Positions 59,808 to 64,000 of a stretch of 64,000 nt of DNA are shown here, in pieces. Where the stretch lies: NCBI RefSeq assembly GCF_002810445.1, contig NZ_NEXS01000003.1, positions 1 to 64,000 on the forward strand, written 5' to 3'. The number at the start of each line of letters is the position of its first letter. Position 1 is the first letter of the stretch. A program made the position numbers and the translations under genes. Under the pieces are notes generated by a model. It searched no databases, was not told the DNA's origin, and saw nothing but the letters and a program-made list of their open reading frames with translations. Source of the DNA: Advenella sp. S44 (GTDB lineage Bacteria; Pseudomonadota; Gammaproteobacteria; Burkholderiales; Burkholderiaceae_B).

Positions 59808-60740
59808 TTAAAGTGATTTCAGACCTGCGCTGTCTACTACCGCAGCAATTCGTCTCGCGGTGTCTGCCGTTACTGGCAGAAGCGGCGGGCGCGGCGTTGC
59901 ATTTTCGATGACACCCATATGGGCCAGGCCGACTTTGAGGCGCGTATGCATATCGATCAGGGGCGGCGCTCCGTAAATGGAACGGACGATCGGATACAGT
60001 CTGTCGTTCACGGAGCTCATAGCATTGAAATCATTGGCGCTTGCGGCACGCCATAGTTCGCACAGTAAATGGGGAACCATGCTGGCCATTCCCGAGAGAA
60101 TGCCGTCGGCGCCAATGGCGACCTGGGCAAATAGCCAATGGTAATTGGAGGGCAAAATTGATATGTGCGGCGCTTTTTCCCGCAGCATGCGCAAGTTGTC
60201 TTCATATAGCTGGATATCGCCACTACCTTCTTTGATGGCGATAATCCGCTCATAGCCTGCGAGTTCGGCCAGAACCGAGGTGCTGAAGCCCAAACCGGCA
60301 CGGACATCCTGTTGGAAAATGGATACAGGTAATTGGGTGGCATCAAGAACACTGTCGACGTAATGCAGCAGATAACGCGGATCGTTCGAGGCCCCTGCAG
60401 CAAATTGCGGCATCGGAAAGAGCACGGCGACGTCTGCTCCGGCCTGTTCGGCCTCCTTGGCCTGGATGATGGCGTCCGAAGTGCAATAGGGGATGATGCC
60501 TGCCAGCAGAGGTTTGTCTTTGCCGATGAAAGAGCGTGTGCGCGTAATCACTTCAATACGCTCCTGGGGCGACAATGTGGCGCCCTCGCCGGCGTGTCCG
60601 TTAACAAAGACAGCATTGATCCCGGTGGGGGTGGTGCAATATTCGAGCAGCCGGTCGTAACTGCTCCAATCGATTGAGAAGTCTGCCTTAAACGGCAGCA
60701 CCGTGGCTACAGTGACTTCATTCAGTACAATATTGGTCAT
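59808..60740 (-). CDS. DapA family aldolase (dihydrodipicolinate synthase-like)
   Basis: A 310-residue class I aldolase of the DapA/N-acetylneuraminate lyase family. The Schiff-base lysine lies in IIAIKEGSGDIQLYED and the carboxylate-binding loop is VNGHAGEGATLSPQ, a variant of the usual GTTGE. It would cleave or form a bond next to a 2-oxo acid. There is no lysine-biosynthesis context; its position in a CoA-ester operon points to a catabolic aldol or retro-aldol step. It overlaps the CoA transferase end by four bases. Confidence 0.88.
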   Translation of the reverse strand: MTNIVLNEVTVATVLPFKADFSIDWSSYDRLLEYCTTPTGINAVFVNGHAGEGATLSPQERIEVITRTRSFIGKDKPLLAGIIPYCTSDAIIQAKEAEQAGADVAVLFPMPQFAAGASNDPRYLLHYVDSVLDATQLPVSIFQQDVRAGLGFSTSVLAELAGYERIIAIKEGSGDIQLYEDNLRMLREKAPHISILPSNYHWLFAQVAIGADGILSGMASMVPHLLCELWRAASANDFNAMSSVNDRLYPIVRSIYGAPPLIDMHTRLKVGLAHMGVIENATPRPPLLPVTADTARRIAAVVDSAGLKSL

Positions 60741-62294
60741 GCCGGTTTCCTTGTCAGGTTTTCTTTCAGGCCCATGCGTCCTGAGACAAACAGGCGGGGG
60801 TCCATGGATGTGAGATTGGGAGATATTTCCGGTGTGAATTCGAGCTGGTCCAGAATGTCGCGTTGAAGATCCACCCCCGGTGCAATTTCAGTCAGCGTCA
60901 GTCCCGTTGACTCAAGCTTGAAGACAGCACGCTCCGTAACGATGGTTACGTCCTGGCCGCGTTCGCGGGCCAGCCTGCCGTTAAAGCTGATCTGACCGAC
61001 TTTGGCAACGAATTTGCGTAACCGGCCTTCCTTGCTGATATGGACCTTGCCTTGTTCAATTGCGACGCCAAGGCCGCCGCCGGTCAGGGTGCCGCTGAAT
61101 ACAATACGCTTGGCATTCTGGGAAATGTTGATAAAGCCGCCGGCGCCATCATAGCGTTCACCAAACCGGGTGACGTTGACATTTCCGTCGACGTCAACTT
61201 CGGCAAAAGAAAGAAAGGCGCAATCCAGGCCTCCTCCATCATAAAAGTCGAATTGATATGGCTGATCAAGAATTGCACGCGGATTGTAAGCTGTCCCGAA
61301 TTCCCGGGCGTAGCCGGGCACGCCGCCGACGACGCCGGACTCGACGGTCAGCGTGATGTGGTCATCAATTTCTTCTTCGGCTGCCACATTGGGGATCATC
61401 GCCGAGATACCCACGCCCAGATTCACGACGTCGCCGTACCGTAATTCGAGCGCGGCGCGCGATTATACGACGTTCTGTCAGCGGATCGGGCTGTAATGTG
61501 GATATCGGCACACGGGTTTCGCCGCTGCGGCTGGGATCGTATTGCGTTGCGTAAGTTTGCTTCTGATCGGGGTCCAGGACAATATGATCAATCAGAAAGC
61601 CGGGTATTTTGACCATTTGAGGATGCAGGGTTCCGCGGCGCACCAGGCGTTTCACCTGACATACCACGATTCCACCCGCATTGTGCACTGCCTGGGCGAT
61701 AGACAGATCCTCGCGCGTTGTACCTTCATGTTCCATGGAGACATAGCCGTCTTCATCGGCACTGGTGCCTCGCAAAAGTGCGATTGTCGGTGTAGGAGCA
61801 CGGTAAAAAAGATACTGTTTCCCACCGATTTCGAACAGTTCGATCAGATTTTCGTGCGTGCGCGAGTTCATTCGACCGCCTTCCTGCCGTGGGTCCATAT
61901 AAGTATGCAGTCCCACATGGGTGAGTACGCCGGGCTGTTTGCCCGCCATCGCCCGGCATAGTTGTGCCATCACACCCTGAGGAAAGTTATACCCTTCGAT
62001 CTGTTCCTCGCGAATCAGCTTCATGAAAGGAAGCTGTAAACCGAAGTTGCCGCCAATCACGCGTTGTATCAGGCCGGTATATGCCAGCCGGCAAAAACCC
62101 TGCTCGGTTACGGCGCCGACGCCTGTGACGTGAAACAACGTCAATCTCTGTGGCGTGTGCGTGTCAAGGAAGCGTTGTTCAAGCGCCTGCAATATGCTTT
62201 CAGGCACGCCGGTTCCGCCGTTGCCGCCCACGACAAGAACGTCGTCGTTCTTCACCAGATCGGCCGCTTCCTGCGCGGTCATCAGATTGATCAT
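60737..62294 (-). pseudogene. Acetate/propionate CoA transferase (YdiF/family I), split by a frameshift
   Basis: Two frames together form one family I CoA transferase of about 517 residues. The first (62294 to about 61455) has VLVVGGNGGTGVPESILQAL and GFLIDHIVLDPDQKQTYATQ and ends ERRIIARR. The second resumes AALELRYGDVVNLGVGIS and holds the catalytic glutamate in LTVESGVVGGVPG. The junction near 61450-61462 is a GC-only repeat (GCGCGCCGCG); alignment to the family suggests five bases are missing. Without repair, only the first 309 residues, lacking the catalytic glutamate, would be made, or a separate fragment from ATG 61426. It could be a true mutation or an assembly error. Confidence 0.8.
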
Positions 62295-62306
62295 GTCAGG
62301 GATCTC

Positions 62307-63449
62307 CTATGCGAATTCTTTCTCAAGTTGACGCGCGATAATCAAGCGCTGGATCTGATTCGTGCCTTCATAGATCTGCGCCAGCCGAAGATCGCGGAAA
62401 ATCCGTTCGATGCGATATTCCTTCGAATAGCCGTTGCCCCCATGGATTTGCAGGGAGTTCGACGCATGTTTTATCGCCATGTCCGTTGTGAACAATTTGG
62501 CATGTGCTGCTTCTTTTGCTATGGGTAACCCGGCGTCGTGAAGACGGGCAGCGTGATGGATCAGCAATCGGGCGGCGGAAATATCTGTGGACATATCGGC
62601 CAGCATGAACTGCACCGCCTGGAATTTGATAATCGGCGAATTAAACTGTCTGCGTGTCTGGGCGTACGAAATTGCGTCTTCCATAGCGGCCTGCGCCATT
62701 CCCAGCGCCATGGACGACATCATAAGCCGTGAAAAATTGAAGTTTCTCATCGCCATTTTGAACGCCTGATGTTCTGGTCCGATGCAATGGTCTATCGGTA
62801 CCCGCACGCTGTCAAAAATAACCTGGCAGTCTTCGAGGCCATGCATGCCTAATAGCTCTTCAGATTTTCCGCGTATGACGCCTGGCCTGTCGGTTTCCAC
62901 CAATATGCAACTGATGCCTTTATGACCGGCGTTTTTATCTGTTTTTGCGAACACCATGATAAAGTCGGCTATTTGCCCAAACGTCACCCAGGCCTTGACT
63001 CCATTGATGACATACTCATCGCCGTCGCGCTCGGCTGTTGTACGCATTGCAGCAACATCCGAGCCGTGGTCCGGCTCCGTGGCGGCAGAAGCAGGCAGAA
63101 TCGAGCCATCAAGAACACCGGGAATAAATGATTTCTGAAAGTCATTGCCATGTTCTTGTAGAAATAGGGCTGCTTCGACAGGTAGCGCATACGCATTGCC
63201 AAGTGCGCCGGAGCCACGCGCAATTTCTTCCATGGCAATACAAGTGGCCATGGTACCTAAATCGCTACCACCCCCGGACTCCGCCAGGCCGGCGCCAAAC
63301 AGTCCCATATCAGCGAGCCCTTGATAAAGCTGGCGCGGGAAGCAGTCATTCCGGTCAATGTCTGCGGCGGCAGGCATGACGGCATGTTCGACGTAACGAC
63401 GTACGGAATCACGGAGCTGTCGCTGCTCCTCGGTATAAAAAGTGTCCAA
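62307..63449 (-). CDS. Acyl-CoA dehydrogenase
   Basis: A 380-residue FAD acyl-CoA dehydrogenase. Motifs are PASAATEPDHGSDVAAM (FAD), KAWVTFGQIADFIMVFAKTD and the C-terminal QIHGGNGYSKEYRIERIFRD and AQIYEGTNQIQR, in which the glutamate is the catalytic base. It introduces the alpha-beta double bond in the CoA ester. It is the second gene of the operon, after the tautomerase-like gene and before the CoA transferase. Confidence 0.93.
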   Translation of the reverse strand: MDTFYTEEQRQLRDSVRRYVEHAVMPAAADIDRNDCFPRQLYQGLADMGLFGAGLAESGGGSDLGTMATCIAMEEIARGSGALGNAYALPVEAALFLQEHGNDFQKSFIPGVLDGSILPASAATEPDHGSDVAAMRTTAERDGDEYVINGVKAWVTFGQIADFIMVFAKTDKNAGHKGISCILVETDRPGVIRGKSEELLGMHGLEDCQVIFDSVRVPIDHCIGPEHQAFKMAMRNFNFSRLMMSSMALGMAQAAMEDAISYAQTRRQFNSPIIKFQAVQFMLADMSTDISAARLLIHHAARLHDAGLPIAKEAAHAKLFTTDMAIKHASNSLQIHGGNGYSKEYRIERIFRDLRLAQIYEGTNQIQRLIIARQLEKEFA

Positions 63450-63474
63450 AGTGCATCTCCCTGAATTGAGAATA

Positions 63475-63486
63475 ATTTGATCAAAT
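63475..63486. promoter_or_regulatory. Palindrome ATTTGATCAAAT upstream of the acyl-CoA dehydrogenase
   Basis: A perfect 12-bp palindrome in the 39-bp gap between the tautomerase and acyl-CoA dehydrogenase genes. Similar sites recur at 63931-63943 and 63962-63973, suggesting one regulator, probably the GntR protein at 57780. Confidence 0.5.
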
Positions 63487-63488
63487 AT

Positions 63489-63875
63489 TTAGGTATTTAT
63501 GTGATTTTTGGATTCGAGTATCCCGCCATGTGAAACTTCGCTGGGATCGCGATCCAGAAAATACACAACAATCTGCTTGGGCGAAGTGGTGTCATACGCG
63601 AGCATCGTCGCTTCGGTAATGCGTGCTGCGGCTACCATTCGGTCTGTTTCGGTTCGCATGAACGCATGGATTTTGATGAAAATGCGATTGACGGACGCTT
63701 TATCGTGAAATCGTCCCGCGTGGCCGTACCCACGTGCGCTTACATCAAAAAAATAGATTGATACGATGGATCGAGAAATGTCGTACGCCATGCATAAACT
63801 TTCGGTTAAGAGTTCTGTTGCAACTTCTCTTTGTGCGGACGTGGCTTCGAAATCAAATACTTCTATGAATGGCAT
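63489..63875 (-). CDS. Tandem tautomerase-domain protein (4-oxalocrotonate tautomerase-like)
   Basis: A 128-residue protein made of two tautomerase-like beta-alpha-beta units. The first starts MPFIEVFDFEATSAQREVAT, so Pro-1 would be exposed after Met removal as the catalytic base; the second (from about residue 63) starts VNRIFIKIHAFMRTETD and has no equivalent proline. The pairing resembles fused 4-OT or malonate semialdehyde decarboxylase-type proteins. AGGAGG lies 6 bp before the ATG at 63875; a longer frame to 63947 is not supported. It is the first gene of the CoA-ester operon. Confidence 0.75.
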   Translation of the reverse strand: MPFIEVFDFEATSAQREVATELLTESLCMAYDISRSIVSIYFFDVSARGYGHAGRFHDKASVNRIFIKIHAFMRTETDRMVAAARITEATMLAYDTTSPKQIVVYFLDRDPSEVSHGGILESKNHINT

Positions 63876-63918
63876 ATTGCCTCCTGCTGCTTTTGTTTTG
63901 TCTGAAAATTTATTGACA

Positions 63919-63973
63919 AGCATAATAATATGATGATCAAATGTCAATTAATAACTAAGATATTTGATCAAAA
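63919..63973 (-). promoter_or_regulatory. Promoter of the CoA-ester operon with TGATCAAA operators
   Basis: On the minus strand a -35 TTGACA (63942-63947) and a -10 TATGCT (63919-63924) are 17 bp apart, a good sigma-70 promoter 44 bp upstream of the tautomerase start. The site TGATGATCAAAT (63931-63942) lies in the spacer and TATTTGATCAAAA (63961-63973) lies just upstream, which fits repression. A plus-strand AGGAGG with an ATG at 63996 at the very end hints at a divergent gene beyond the window. Confidence 0.6.
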
Positions 63974-64000
63974 TAATCATATCAGAGTAGGAGGAATGAA

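Noticed and set aside
59808-60740. Lysine-biosynthetic dapA
   Set aside because: The GTTGE motif is altered to GHAGE and the gene is embedded in a CoA-ester operon, so a catabolic aldolase is more likely.

Overview
The window looks like a chromosomal segment of a beta-proteobacterium of the Alcaligenaceae type (Advenella, Bordetella or Achromobacter-like). The grounds are a dense set of orphan tripartite-tricarboxylate ('Bug'/TctC) solute receptors, family III CoA transferases and LysR regulators, plus typical beta-proteobacterial small families (DUF4148, DUF3025, CreA, Hsp15). No tRNA, rRNA, CRISPR array or phage was seen.

Layout. 1-5.2 kb: a dihydrolipoamide-dehydrogenase-like flavoprotein, a peroxiredoxin-glutaredoxin fusion, 1 kb of AT-rich repeat-bearing DNA, a LysO-type exporter and a GNAT acetyltransferase. 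5.4-8.4 kb: a basic-amino-acid ABC importer operon. 8.5-21.6 kb: mostly housekeeping or accessory enzymes (TSUP permease, DUF3025, CreA, Hsp15, gamma-glutamyltransferase, PrpF-like, nitronate monooxygenase-like, MFS, a permuted CoA transferase, nitroreductase, pirin with a divergent LysR). 22.2-27.5 kb: a sulfoacetate-type cluster (sauU-sauT-sauS with a divergent IclR regulator). 28.2-33.7 kb: PQQ glucose dehydrogenase, then a periplasmic catalase-like peroxidase and cytochrome b561 divergent from an ECF sigma/anti-sigma pair. 33.9-45.3 kb: two catabolic islands, one with a dioxygenase, PEP-mutase-like lyase, Bug receptor and amidohydrolase, the other with two UGSC-type proteins, a CoA transferase and a Bug receptor. 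45.4-52.5 kb: the most unusual locus. 52.9-57.3 kb: LysR, CoA transferase, Bug and an AcuI-like reductase. 57.8-63.9 kb: a seven-gene CoA-ester degradation operon ending in its own GntR regulator.

The locus at 45.4-52.5 kb deserves most attention. A single gene once encoded a complete LysR regulator fused in frame to a complete Bug receptor domain without a signal peptide. An IS3-family element (46615-47802) with a CCAC target duplication has split it. Removing the element and one duplication copy restores an exact 593-codon frame. The fused Bug domain resembles the exported Bug protein encoded by the divergent operon next door (50284-51270). That operon also encodes a histidine/phenylalanine ammonia-lyase-fold protein whose cofactor-forming Ala-Ser-Gly is replaced by Glu-Ser-Asp, and an M20 amidohydrolase. 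The simplest reading is a pathway whose regulator carries a cytoplasmic copy of its own transport receptor as the ligand sensor.

The window also holds several gene relics (TRAP permease tail, Nudix hydrolase, DppC-type permease, split CoA transferase), which suggests turnover of accessory metabolic genes.
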